DNA from: an uncultured Eubacteriales bacterium
GTDB taxonomy: Bacteria; Bacillota_I; Bacilli_A; RF39; UBA660
Assembly (NCBI GenBank): GCA_900313345.1
Contig: OMQW01000049.1
Span: 1-21,784 of the forward strand
DNA length: 21,784 nt
Direction of reading: 5' to 3'
In this document: positions 13,742 through 20,798 of the stretch, one piece after another
Numbering within the stretch: the stretch's first letter is position 1
How the letters are laid out: each line of letters starts with the position of its first letter
Notes under the pieces: generated by a model
Databases searched by the model: none
What the model was told of the DNA's origin: nothing
The model's input: the letters and a program-made list of their open reading frames with translations, nothing else
Position numbers and translations under genes: made by a program

Positions 13742-13818
13742 GGTCTGTTGGTGAAGCGGCTTAACACATCACCCTCTCAAGGTGACATTCATGGATTCGA
13801 ATTCCATACAGACTACCA
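13742..13818 (+). tRNA. tRNA-Glu (anticodon CUC)
   Basis: This 77-nt cloverleaf is complete: acceptor GGTCTGT with ACAGACT (G1-U72 wobble), discriminator A73 and encoded CCA. The D arm has a GTG/CAC stem and a GG-containing loop. The anticodon stem TCACC/GGTGA closes loop CTCTCAA, giving anticodon CTC (Glu, codon GAG). The T arm is ATGGA-TTCGAAT-TCCAT. It resembles other Gram-positive tRNA-Glu, including TTGGT after the acceptor and A73. It is the only plus-strand gene of the window and is convergent with gltX, sharing a terminator. Confidence 0.95.
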
Positions 13819-13827
13819 ATTGAAAAT

Positions 13828-13850
13828 AAAAAGAGCTTTCGCTCTTTTTT
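13828..13850. terminator. Bidirectional terminator between tRNA-Glu and gltX
   Basis: AAAAGAGC (13829-13836), loop TTTC, GCTCTTTT (13841-13848), extended by one A-T pair. It ends in a T run on the plus strand (to 13851) and TTTTTATTTT on the minus strand, so it serves both the tRNA and gltX. The minus-strand loop is a GAAA tetraloop. Confidence 0.88.
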
Positions 13851-15481
13851 TATTTTATAAAATTATTAATTCTTTTAGCTATTTCTTCTTTTCCAAGAAT
13901 CTTTAAAATATCATAAAGATTAGGAGATTGTGTTTTTAAAGTAACAGCATGACGAACCTCTTCGCAAATATCACCAATATGTCCATTATACTTATCAGGT
14001 TCAGCTTTAAATTCTTTAACACTTGCAGCATAATTATTATTAATAGCTAAATCTTTAATTCTTTCATACCATTCATCTTGTGTATCGTTTTCATTATAAC
14101 ATTCAGCGTATTTTAATAAGATATCTTTATGATTACACTTAATTTCATTATTTTCTAAATTATAGAATAAATCATTAAACATATAAATAGATTCGTTCTT
14201 AATATCTTTATAAGTAGCTATATCTTTACGAGGTCTCTTACCATCTCTTTCAATGTTTAAGAAACTAATTAACAAATCTTTATTATCAGTCATTAATTTA
14301 TAAAAGTCTTTATCATACTTTTCATAATAAGGAAGAGCTTCTTTATAAAGATCTTCTGCACTTAATCTTGAAAAATAAGTACGACAAATATTATTTAGTT
14401 TTTCCATATCAAAGAGTGTTCCGCCAGTAGGCATTTTCTTAAATGAGAAATTAAAGTCCATAAAACTCTTATCACTATTTTGTAAATACCATTCTTCAAA
14501 ATTAGTATTAATTATTGTAGATAAGAATAACTTAACACCCATAGAAGGAATACCTTCTTTTTCATAAAATTCAACAGAAAATTCTGGATCTTTTCTTTTT
14601 GAAAGTTTTCTTACATTACCATTTTCCTTCTTAGTAAGTGGTGCATAATGTGCATACTTAGGTGTTTTAAATCCAAGCATACTAAATAATTGTAAATGCT
14701 TAGGGAACGAAGGAACCCATTCATCACCTCTTATAACAACAGTAGTATGCATTAAATGATCATCTATAACATGAGCAAAATGATATGTAGGAAGTCCATC
14801 TTTTTTCATAATAACTTCATCAATAACATTTTCAGGAAGCGTAATATCTCCTTTTATTAAATCGTGTAAAATAACAGTATTTTCTAAACTACCCGGTGAC
14901 TTAATACGTATAACATATGAATCATTATTAGAAAGATGTTCTTTAATCTCATCTAAAGATAAATCACGATCAACAGCATAAACCCCATATACTCCAAGTG
15001 GTTCTTTACGAAGTTCTTGTCCTTCTCTTATTTCTTCAAGTTCTTCTTTACTCATAAAACAAGGATAAGCAAGCCCTTTTATAATTAAATCTTTAATATA
15101 AGTTTGATAAATTTCTTTTCTTTCACTTTGTACATATGGTCCATAATTACCACCATTTAAAGCACCTTCACTAGGCATAATATCAAAAGTTTGTAAACTA
15201 CTCTTAATTAAATCAGTAGCTTCTTCAACATATCTTTCTCTATCTGTATCTTCAATTCTTAAATAGAAAACTCCATTACTTTGCTCAGCATAAATATAAT
15301 CTAAAAAAGCACTTTCAAGACCACCAATATGCATAAAACCAGTAGGACTTGGAGCAAATCTAGTTACTTTAGCTCCTTCACTTAGTTCTCTTTCAGGATA
15401 TCTTTCTTCTAATTCTTCTCTAGTTTGTTTTATATTAGGAAAAAGTAATTCAGCTAGTTCCAATCTTTCATTATCACTCAT
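13850..15481 (-). CDS. gltX: Glutamyl-tRNA synthetase GltX
   Basis: GltX charges glutamate onto tRNA-Glu and, in most Gram-positives without GlnRS, also onto tRNA-Gln for later amidation by GatCAB. It is 543 residues long, with an N-terminal extension of about 38 residues (ELAELLFPNIKQTREELEERYP) before the catalytic start VTRFAPSPTGFMHIGG. The HIGH motif appears as HIGG (51-54) and the KMSKS motif as KLSKR (292-296). LRIEDTDRERY and IRGDEWVPSFPKHLQL are other active-site segments. The extended form is the type seen in clostridia-like Firmicutes rather than classic Bacillus GltX. TTGGAG precedes the ATG. tRNA-Gln lies 41 nt upstream on the same strand with no terminator between. Confidence 0.96.
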   Translation of the reverse strand: MSDNERLELAELLFPNIKQTREELEERYPERELSEGAKVTRFAPSPTGFMHIGGLESAFLDYIYAEQSNGVFYLRIEDTDRERYVEEATDLIKSSLQTFDIMPSEGALNGGNYGPYVQSERKEIYQTYIKDLIIKGLAYPCFMSKEELEEIREGQELRKEPLGVYGVYAVDRDLSLDEIKEHLSNNDSYVIRIKSPGSLENTVILHDLIKGDITLPENVIDEVIMKKDGLPTYHFAHVIDDHLMHTTVVIRGDEWVPSFPKHLQLFSMLGFKTPKYAHYAPLTKKENGNVRKLSKRKDPEFSVEFYEKEGIPSMGVKLFLSTIINTNFEEWYLQNSDKSFMDFNFSFKKMPTGGTLFDMEKLNNICRTYFSRLSAEDLYKEALPYYEKYDKDFYKLMTDNKDLLISFLNIERDGKRPRKDIATYKDIKNESIYMFNDLFYNLENNEIKCNHKDILLKYAECYNENDTQDEWYERIKDLAINNNYAASVKEFKAEPDKYNGHIGDICEEVRHAVTLKTQSPNLYDILKILGKEEIAKRINNFIK

Positions 15482-15522
15482 ATTAAAAACTCCAATCTAT
15501 ATAAATATTAATTAATTCTAAT

Positions 15523-15597
15523 TGGCTGCTCCAGTTAGATTCGAACTAACGCATCGTGCTGTCAGAGAGCACTGCCTTACCACTTGGCCATGGAGCA
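15523..15597 (-). tRNA. tRNA-Gln (anticodon CUG)
   Basis: This 75-nt cloverleaf has acceptor TGCTCCA with TGGAGCA, discriminator G73 and encoded CCA. The D arm is GCC-AAGTGGTAA-GGC. Anticodon stem GTGCT/AGCAC closes loop CTCTGAC, giving anticodon CTG (Gln, codon CAG). The T arm is GTTAG-TTCGAAT-CTAAC. The U1-A72 pair and G73 are tRNA-Gln hallmarks. It is transcribed toward gltX from the promoter at 15611-15639, and nothing resembling a terminator separates the two. Confidence 0.95.
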
Positions 15598-15610
15598 ATA
15601 GAACATATTA

Positions 15611-15639
15611 ATTTTATATCAAAAACATATATTTATCAA
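15611..15639 (-). promoter_or_regulatory. Promoter of tRNA-Gln and probably gltX
   Basis: TTGATA (15639 to 15634), a 17-bp spacer, and TAAAAT (15616 to 15611): 5/6 at each box. The predicted start is near 15604, a few bases before the tRNA. No better promoter is visible between the tRNA and gltX. Confidence 0.75.
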
Positions 15640-15648
15640 GACATAAAT

Positions 15649-15667
15649 AAAAAAGAGACTAACGTCT
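15649..15667 (-). terminator. Weak terminator after the 162-residue protein gene
   Basis: AGAC, loop GTTA, GTCT, then C and six T. The stem is only 4 bp, overlapping the gene's last codons and stop, so termination may be partial. Confidence 0.4.
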
Positions 15668-16147
15668 AATTAAATTAGAATTGTTATCTCTTTTAATAGG
15701 ATTAAATCCTATAAGTCCTAACACAAAAGTATTATTAATAGCACTTTGTGCTTTATCTTCAAAAGCTTTATCTCTAGTTAATGAACTATTAAATAAGAAA
15801 CTATTATTTCTATAAATACCATTAAATTCTTTCATAGAATAATTAGAAATCATTTCATAATTAAATAAATCTAAGAATTTTATAGTCTTATTAACTAATA
15901 GATCTTCATAATTACTTTCAGAGTCATTAATCATATTACTAATATTTTTAAAATCAATAATTTTCTTTTCATTTAAAATACTAATAAACTCTTTATGTAA
16001 TTTTAAAACTCTAAGGTCATCAATATCAGTATTACCTAAAGCTTTAAAAAGATCATTTCTAGAAACTTCTTCTTTTAAAGACATTCTTGTTTCAATATAA
16101 TTATTTTTACTATCAAAGAAGCAAAAAGTTTTATTTTGATTATTCAT
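15659..16147 (-). CDS. Unrecognised 162-residue protein
   Basis: I do not recognise this protein. It is 162 residues, predicted cytoplasmic, with no signal peptide or membrane span. It starts MNNQNKTFCFFDSKNNYIE. The middle is largely helical and charged (KLHKEFISILNEKKIIDF, DLLVNKTIKFLDLF). The tail ALNN-like segment (QSAINNTFVLGLIGFNPIKR) is the most hydrophobic. The Asn content is high. A strong AG-rich Shine-Dalgarno (GAGAGGGGG) precedes the ATG by 8 nt, and a good promoter of its own lies about 35 bp upstream of the start. Neighbours (tRNA-Gln on one side, a pseudogene on the other) give no functional hint. Confidence 0.82.
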   Translation of the reverse strand: MNNQNKTFCFFDSKNNYIETRMSLKEEVSRNDLFKALGNTDIDDLRVLKLHKEFISILNEKKIIDFKNISNMINDSESNYEDLLVNKTIKFLDLFNYEMISNYSMKEFNGIYRNNSFLFNSSLTRDKAFEDKAQSAINNTFVLGLIGFNPIKRDNNSNLIRR

Positions 16148-16180
16148 TTTAATATCCCCCTCTCAATGAGAAACTATCAT

Positions 16181-16209
16181 ATAATATCATATAAATGACT
16201 ATTTGTCAA
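16181..16209 (-). promoter_or_regulatory. Promoter of the 162-residue protein gene
   Basis: TTGACA (16209 to 16204), a 17-bp spacer and TATTAT (16186 to 16181). The -35 is perfect and the -10 matches at 5 of 6 positions. The predicted leader is about 27 nt. Confidence 0.7.
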
Positions 16210-16212
16210 TAA

Positions 16213-17148
16213 TTAGTCTTTATTACTATATGCTCTACTTATTAAAATGATACCTGAAAAACAAATAATTAAACCTAAAATTATATATTTATTATCATAA
16301 AAGAAAGTATTTGGAACATCAACTATAATATTTTTATCTTTATTATTTTCTTTATTATTTAGAGTAACTACCTCTTTAATAAAATTACTATCTTTAGTAT
16401 CTTTTAAATGATTATCTTTTATAACTGTTTGAGTATTTTTACTATCTTCATTATTTTTATCTGGCTTATTATTTATTTCTTTAGAATTAACAGTTTTAAA
16501 AGAAGTTTTAACAAATATAGGAGACTCAGAAACATCTAAACTAATTGTATTTTTATTAGCTTTAAATTACTCGTAACCAAGTTCTTGTTTATCTTTAATT
16601 TCTGTTACTAATGCACTATCTAAATTATTAAGTGTAAATTTATATTTTTTAATAATTTTATCTTCTTCTGTAGGAGACCAAATTACATACATTAGTTGAT
16701 TATCATTATTTTTATATTCAAAAATATAAATATTATCATTTTTAATAACTTTATTAAAACTATAACCTTTCATAGTATTTTTTAAAGTATTAACAGCATA
16801 CCAAGAATTTTTTTTGATAACCTTTACTCTTATTTTTAGAAAGACCACTAGTTGCATAAGGAAGTATTTCAATATCATTATCTCTTAAAGTCTTATAATA
16901 TTTATCAAAATCCCACCAAGAAAATCTATTAAAATTCATTTTCTTATTTAATTAATAGACCATCAGAAATTATGATACTCACGTAAAATATAAGCTTCTC
17001 TTAAATTTTCTATTGGAATATCAACATTTCCATTAACCCCTATCTTTCTATCAATACTAAGTGCATTAACATTTAAATAATTATTTGTAATTAAAGATAA
17101 ACCAAGAAGCACAATTAAAGTTTTTTCGTTTTTAATATTAACCCCCAT
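16213..17148 (-). pseudogene. Decayed sortase-anchored glycoside-hydrolase-like protein
   Basis: Four pieces in order resemble one secreted glycosidase. First, 17148-16963 encodes a signal peptide (NEKTLIVLLGLSLITNNYLN) and a fragment ending LREYHNF before a TGA. Second, from the ATG at 16937-16939 in another frame, is FSWWDFDKYYKTLRDNDIEI LPYATSG, a TIM-barrel-like N-terminal part. Third, an A8 run at about 16808-16815 shifts the frame: one A fewer would join it to NSWYAVNTLKNTMKGYSF and VIWSPTEEDK (down to 16567), a C-terminal beta domain. Fourth, past an in-frame TAA, 118 codons continue with SLDVSESPIFV, a polar linker, VDVPNTFF, a hydrophobic helix and SRAYSNKD, a sorting signal. The central catalytic region is too short, so it is deleted. 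A TGTTATAAT box at 17160-17168 may be the old promoter. No Shine-Dalgarno is evident. Confidence 0.8.
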
Positions 17149-17179
17149 TAATAGCGCATATTATAACATAAAAAAAGTC

Positions 17180-17210
17180 AAAAAAAGACTAGTCAATCTT
17201 TTGACTAGCC
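17180..17210 (-). terminator. Strong terminator of the recO/camelysin-like unit
   Basis: GGCTAGTCAA, loop AAGA, TTGACTAGTC (one G-T pair), then seven T. The 10-bp stem overlaps the stop codon of the camelysin-like gene. Confidence 0.9.
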
Positions 17211-17749
17211 GAAACTCTAATTATTTTTTTAAATGCTTTAGAAGTAGCATCAGAATCAAATCTATCACTATCTAAATAACATCTAATAACATATGTAACA
17301 CTTTCTCCTACTTTTAAAGTATCACTAAATATAACATCATTAGAAGTATTAGATAAGAAGTCTTCCTTAAATTCAGTATCACCTTTATATACGTTATAAA
17401 TAACATATTTTGGATCAAGTCTTTCCTCACCACTATCAAGCTCTTTATCTATTAATTTAACATCAAAATTACTATCAACAGTTCCTGTATTTTTAATTGT
17501 TAAAGTAAATCCTTCCTCTTTTAAAGCATCTTCTTTATCAACAGGAACTACATCAGTTAAACTAATATCTTTTAAAGCATTAACTTCTAAGTTAAGACTT
17601 CCACTTTCTATACTAACATTACTTTTAGATTCTTCCGTTACCTTAAACCAAGCAAAACTACTACCAATTAAAACAGTTGAAACAAGAACTAAAACAAAGA
17701 CAAGTGAAATAGTTTCACCTTTAATATTTACATTATTATTATTTTCCAT
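17189..17749 (-). CDS. Camelysin/TasA-like secreted protein
   Basis: The 186-residue product begins MENNNNVNIKGETIS, then a hydrophobic segment (about 14-31) running into SSFAWFKVTEESKSNVSIES. That Phe-Ala-Trp-Phe end of the signal, followed by a Ser/Thr-rich start, is the pattern of the camelysin/TasA (M73) group, whose members have FAYF or FAWF there. The rest is beta-rich: GSLNLEV, FTLTIKNTGTVDSNFDVKL, KVGESVTYVIRCYL. That resembles the fibre-forming sandwich of TasA. No catalytic motif is visible. AGGTGAT precedes the ATG at 17747-17749; a GTG three codons earlier overlaps that site and is rejected. It follows recO by 40 nt; a weak promoter (TAGAAA-17-TACAAT, -10 at 17777-17772) may separate it. 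No SipW-type peptidase or tasA neighbour is seen. Confidence 0.72.
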   Translation of the reverse strand: MENNNNVNIKGETISLVFVLVLVSTVLIGSSFAWFKVTEESKSNVSIESGSLNLEVNALKDISLTDVVPVDKEDALKEEGFTLTIKNTGTVDSNFDVKLIDKELDSGEERLDPKYVIYNVYKGDTEFKEDFLSNTSNDVIFSDTLKVGESVTYVIRCYLDSDRFDSDATSKAFKKIIRVSASQKID

Positions 17750-17789
17750 AACTATCACCTATTATGTAAACATTGTATCATATAAAGAT

Positions 17790-18533
17790 TTAACTTTCTA
17801 CAAAAGATGAAATTTTTTCCATCATTTTTTTACTCTTTAAATAAAGTCCTGTATATTTATCATAATATTCAGATAAAAATATAGAAAGTTCTTTTAAATT
17901 ATCCTTTTCTATATCAAGCTTAGTTATATGACCAATATCTACTAAATAAAGCATCCTAGCAAGTTTTATTGTAAAAGGCTTAACAATATAACCCTCACTA
18001 TAACAAGACTCACAAATAAGTCCGCCTAAACTACTACTAAGTGTTAAAATATTCTTTTTACTACCACAAATAGAGCATTCAGAAAGATTAGGACTAACAC
18101 CTAAATAATCAAGCATTTTAAGTTCAATACTTAAAGTAATAGCAAGTGGGTTAAAAGAATCATTTATCTTTATTAAACTATCTTTAAGTATATCAAAAAT
18201 ATCTTTAGAATTATTTTCTTTTAAAACTTGATAAGTAAGTTCTAGTATATAAGATGCATAAGTAATAGAATCTAAATTCTTTAAAATATTATCAAAACTA
18301 TTGATAATATCTACAGAAACAAGTGTAGAAAGAGAGTTTTCCTTATAATAAATATAATATTTGCCATAAATCATCTTACGGCTAACTCCCCTTAGTTTAC
18401 TCTTTAAATTACGACATCCCTTGCTAATAATACCAATAGTTCCATATTCTTTAGTAAGAACATTAATGATTTTACTAGATTCACTATAATTTAAATCAGT
18501 TAAACTAATACCTTCTACACAAATAAGTTCCAC
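17790..18533 (-). CDS. recO: DNA repair protein RecO
   Basis: RecO anneals complementary strands and, with RecR (and RecF), loads RecA onto SSB-coated DNA. The 247-residue protein starts with an OB fold (GISLTDLNYSESSKIINVLT and IISKGCRNLKSKLRG). A helical core follows, with a zinc motif of Cys153, Cys156, Cys174 and Cys177 (ECSICGSKKN, LICESC), typical of Firmicute RecO. The start codon is GTG, with AGGTGG six bases upstream inside yqzL. The stop of yqzL and this GTG share one base (TAGTG). Position after era and yqzL is the conserved Bacilli order. Confidence 0.96.
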   Translation of the reverse strand: MELICVEGISLTDLNYSESSKIINVLTKEYGTIGIISKGCRNLKSKLRGVSRKMIYGKYYIYYKENSLSTLVSVDIINSFDNILKNLDSITYASYILELTYQVLKENNSKDIFDILKDSLIKINDSFNPLAITLSIELKMLDYLGVSPNLSECSICGSKKNILTLSSSLGGLICESCYSEGYIVKPFTIKLARMLYLVDIGHITKLDIEKDNLKELSIFLSEYYDKYTGLYLKSKKMMEKISSFVES

Positions 18534-18625
18534 TACTTACCACCTCGAGTAACTTTTTTATAAAGTAAATAATATCTAATATCACCAGTTTTTTTAAATA
18601 GAGCCCATAAAGTATCGCTACTCAT
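18533..18625 (-). CDS. yqzL: YqzL-like micro-protein
   Basis: This 30-residue gene encodes MSSDTLWALFKKTGDIRYYL followed by LYKKVTRGGK. It matches Bacillus YqzL, which has a start of the type FTWKFFSQTGNIDTYLLFKE, and lies at the same place between era and recO. AGAGGTGA precedes the ATG with good spacing. Its stop overlaps the recO GTG by one base, and its last codons hold the recO Shine-Dalgarno, so it may serve translational coupling. Function is unknown. It is shorter than the Bacillus form (about 47). Confidence 0.87.
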   Translation of the reverse strand: MSSDTLWALFKKTGDIRYYLLYKKVTRGGK

Positions 18626-18667
18626 AAATATTCACCTCTATTTATATAATGATAAAAATATTAAAAA

Positions 18668-19546
18668 TTATTCATCAATTCCAAGTTCAGTTAAATATTT
18701 TTCTTGATCTCTCCAGTTATCTATTACTTTAACATAAGTTTCAAGATACACTTTTTTACCAAAAAACTTTTCAAGATTTTCTCTTGCTCTCATACCAACT
18801 TCTTTTATTAAAGTACCTCTTTTTCCAATAATAATCTTCTTAAGATTTTCTCTATCTATAATAACTAAAACTTTACATCTAATTAATTTTTCAGTTTCTT
18901 TAAATTCTTCTGTATAACAAGTAATTGTATAAGGAACTTCTTTAGAAGTTAATAATAAAAGCTTTTCTCTAACAGCTTCACTAGCCATAAAACGAGCTGA
19001 AACATTAGTAAATTCTTCATTCTCATACATTTTATTACCAGTAGGTAAATATTTTTTAATAGCCTTAATAAGTTCCTCTATATTCTTACTTCTAAGAGCA
19101 GAAATTGGAATTATTTCTTTAAAAGGAAACATATCCTTACTATCATTAATTTCTTTAATTAATTTTTCATTATTTAATTTATCTACTTTATTAATAATTA
19201 AAAATACGTTAGCATCTTTAGATATCTTATCAAGAATAAATTTATCACCCTTACCAATACCCTTTTCACCATCAACTAAAAATAGCATTACACTAATTTC
19301 ACTATTAGTGACTTCAAAGCTCTTCTTATTTAAAACTTTATCAAGTAAACTACTAGGTTTATGAATACCAGGAGTATCTACAAATATAATTTGACTATCA
19401 TCATCATTATAAACTCCATTAATAACATTACGAGTTGTCCCTACTTTATCACTAGTAATAGCAAGATGAGCCCCCACTAGTTCATTTAATAAAGTACTTT
19501 TACCAACATTAGGTCTACCAACTATACTTACAAATCCACATTTCAT
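18668..19546 (-). CDS. era: GTPase Era
   Basis: Era is the GTPase that binds the 3' end of 16S rRNA during 30S assembly. The GTPase motifs are clear: G1 GRPNVGKS (10-17), G2 around Thr37/Thr38, G3 DTPG (57-60), G4 NKVD (119-122) and G5 SAL (149-151). The C-terminal KH domain carries IIIGKRGTLIKEVGMRAREN with the KFFGKKVYLETYVKV sequence. Length 292 is normal. Its ATG overlaps the cdd stop (ATGA, 4 nt), so translation is coupled. yqzL follows 42 nt after its stop. Confidence 0.98.
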   Translation of the reverse strand: MKCGFVSIVGRPNVGKSTLLNELVGAHLAITSDKVGTTRNVINGVYNDDDSQIIFVDTPGIHKPSSLLDKVLNKKSFEVTNSEISVMLFLVDGEKGIGKGDKFILDKISKDANVFLIINKVDKLNNEKLIKEINDSKDMFPFKEIIPISALRSKNIEELIKAIKKYLPTGNKMYENEEFTNVSARFMASEAVREKLLLLTSKEVPYTITCYTEEFKETEKLIRCKVLVIIDRENLKKIIIGKRGTLIKEVGMRARENLEKFFGKKVYLETYVKVIDNWRDQEKYLTELGIDE

Positions 19547-19929
19547 ATTAAATCATCCTCCGTAAAAGGATAAGGACAAAGTTCTTCTACAGTAAATGTT
19601 TTTAAATCACCATTTTTACTATAACAATAAACTAAACCATTCTTTGGAAATAATTCACTTATCATTTGTCTACAAACAAAACAAGGAGTTCCAATATCAG
19701 AAGAAGAAGTCATAACGTGAATTTCTTTAAAATCTCCTTTAGTATATCCTTCAGTAATTGCACTAAATATAGCATTTCTTTCAGCACAAACTCCTGCTCT
19801 TGTTGACACATCTTCTACATTAACACCAAAGAATTTTTTTCCATCATTCATAACAACGCAAGCAGATACTGGATATCCTGATATAGGAACATAACTATTT
19901 TTATGTAAACTAAGTAACTTATCTCTCAT
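19543..19929 (-). CDS. cdd: Cytidine deaminase
   Basis: Cdd is the zinc enzyme that converts cytidine or deoxycytidine to uridine forms in pyrimidine salvage. The 128-residue protein is the small homotetrameric type. Zinc ligands and acid are in CAERNAI (Cys48, Glu50) and PCFVCRQ (Cys83, Cys86). The substrate motif, usually NVEN, reads NVED here, a conservative change. It follows dgkA by 9 nt and overlaps era by 4 nt. AGGAG lies well placed before the ATG. The order dgkA-cdd-era is as in Bacillus subtilis. Confidence 0.97.
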   Translation of the reverse strand: MRDKLLSLHKNSYVPISGYPVSACVVMNDGKKFFGVNVEDVSTRAGVCAERNAIFSAITEGYTKGDFKEIHVMTSSSDIGTPCFVCRQMISELFPKNGLVYCYSKNGDLKTFTVEELCPYPFTEDDLI

Positions 19930-19938
19930 AATAAACTC

Positions 19939-20343
19939 CTAACTAAAAAACTTAACTATATATGGGTAAAATAAAATAACTTCAGAAATTAAAGTAACTA
20001 TACTAAAAACAAATGAAGCACTAGAAGCGCAATCCTTTGCTTTCTTAGCATATGGATTAATTTCATAAGTACATAAATCAACAGCACTTTCAATAGCAGT
20101 ATTAATAAGCTCTATTGCTAAAATAGCTCCCATCATAATAATAGATAAAACAAGTGCTATTCTATCTATTTTAAATATAAAAGCACAAACAAAAACTAAT
20201 ATAGTAACTGCTAAATGAAGCATTAAACTTCTTTCAGTTGTATAAGCAGCTTTTAAACCATCCAAACTATATTTAACACTATTATTAAATCTTCTAACTT
20301 CATGTATATATTCTTTAGAAATTTTTTTATCTTTCAATACCAT
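19939..20343 (-). CDS. dgkA: Diacylglycerol/undecaprenol kinase (DgkA family)
   Basis: This small integral-membrane kinase phosphorylates undecaprenol (the Gram-positive substrate) or diacylglycerol, feeding lipid-carrier recycling for the cell wall. The 134-residue protein has ERSLMLHLAV (37-46) and the active site stretch ELINTAIESAVDL (78-90), with Glu78, Glu85 and Asp89, followed by NPYAKKAKDCASSASF. Three hydrophobic segments (about 44-57, 61-80 and 108-130) are expected for the family. The ATG overlaps ybeY by 17 nt; GAGGTG is 10 nt upstream, inside ybeY. Context (ybeY, cdd, era) is the standard Bacilli operon. Confidence 0.95.
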   Translation of the reverse strand: MVLKDKKISKEYIHEVRRFNNSVKYSLDGLKAAYTTERSLMLHLAVTILVFVCAFIFKIDRIALVLSIIMMGAILAIELINTAIESAVDLCTYEINPYAKKAKDCASSASFVFSIVTLISEVILFYPYIVKFFS

Positions 20344-20776
20344 ATTCTTTTAACACCTCTTCTTGTTTAGAAAACATAATTGCTTCTTCTTCTTTAGTTT
20401 GATGATCATATCCAAGTAAATGATAAAAACCATGTACAGAAAGAAAACAAATTTCTCTTAAAAAACTATGTCCATATTCTTTTGCTTGCTCTTTGCATCT
20501 TGGAATACATATATAAATATCACCAAGTATATGAATACCACTATCATTAATAACAGTATTATCATCATCTAAAGCAAAAGTAATTACATCAGTAACTCTA
20601 TCTATATTCCTATAATTTTTATTAAGATTATGAATATAATCATTATCAACAAATATAATATCAAAACAAGTATCAGTTAAGCCTTCCTTATCCATTGCAT
20701 GTAATAATACTTTATTTATAACTTCTACCTCTTTAATATCTTCATTATATAAATTATTAAAATTAATTTTATTCAA
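20327..20776 (-). CDS. ybeY: Endoribonuclease YbeY
   Basis: YbeY is a metal-dependent ribonuclease involved in 16S rRNA 3' maturation and ribosome quality control. The motif HGFYHLLGYDH (His115, His119, His125) is the metal site. RVTDVITFAL and GDIYICIPR are also family segments. The start is chosen as TTG at 20774-20776 (149 residues). AGGTGGTGAT, almost the full anti-Shine-Dalgarno complement, ends 4 nt before it. The upstream GTG codons of a longer frame lie inside that site. It follows the VanZ gene and overlaps dgkA by 17 nt. Confidence 0.93.
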   Translation of the reverse strand: MNKINFNNLYNEDIKEVEVINKVLLHAMDKEGLTDTCFDIIFVDNDYIHNLNKNYRNIDRVTDVITFALDDDNTVINDSGIHILGDIYICIPRCKEQAKEYGHSFLREICFLSVHGFYHLLGYDHQTKEEEAIMFSKQEEVLKEYGIER

Positions 20777-20798
20777 ACAAATCACCACCTAAATTATA

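Noticed and set aside
16567..16878. 103-residue frame considered as an independent gene
   Set aside because: Its first 25 or so residues are an out-of-frame reading of the WDFDKYY segment; the remainder joins the glycosidase-like C-terminal domain. It is part of the pseudogene.
16963..16983. TGA at the end of LREYHNF read as Trp (alternative code)
   Set aside because: Reading through soon meets TAA stops, and TGA is the natural stop of the ylbN-type gene, cdd and the VanZ gene.
16963..17148. 61-residue signal-peptide protein considered as an independent gene
   Set aside because: It ends at LREYHNF, which normally continues in the glycosidase family, and lacks a ribosome site. It is treated as the pseudogene 5' end.
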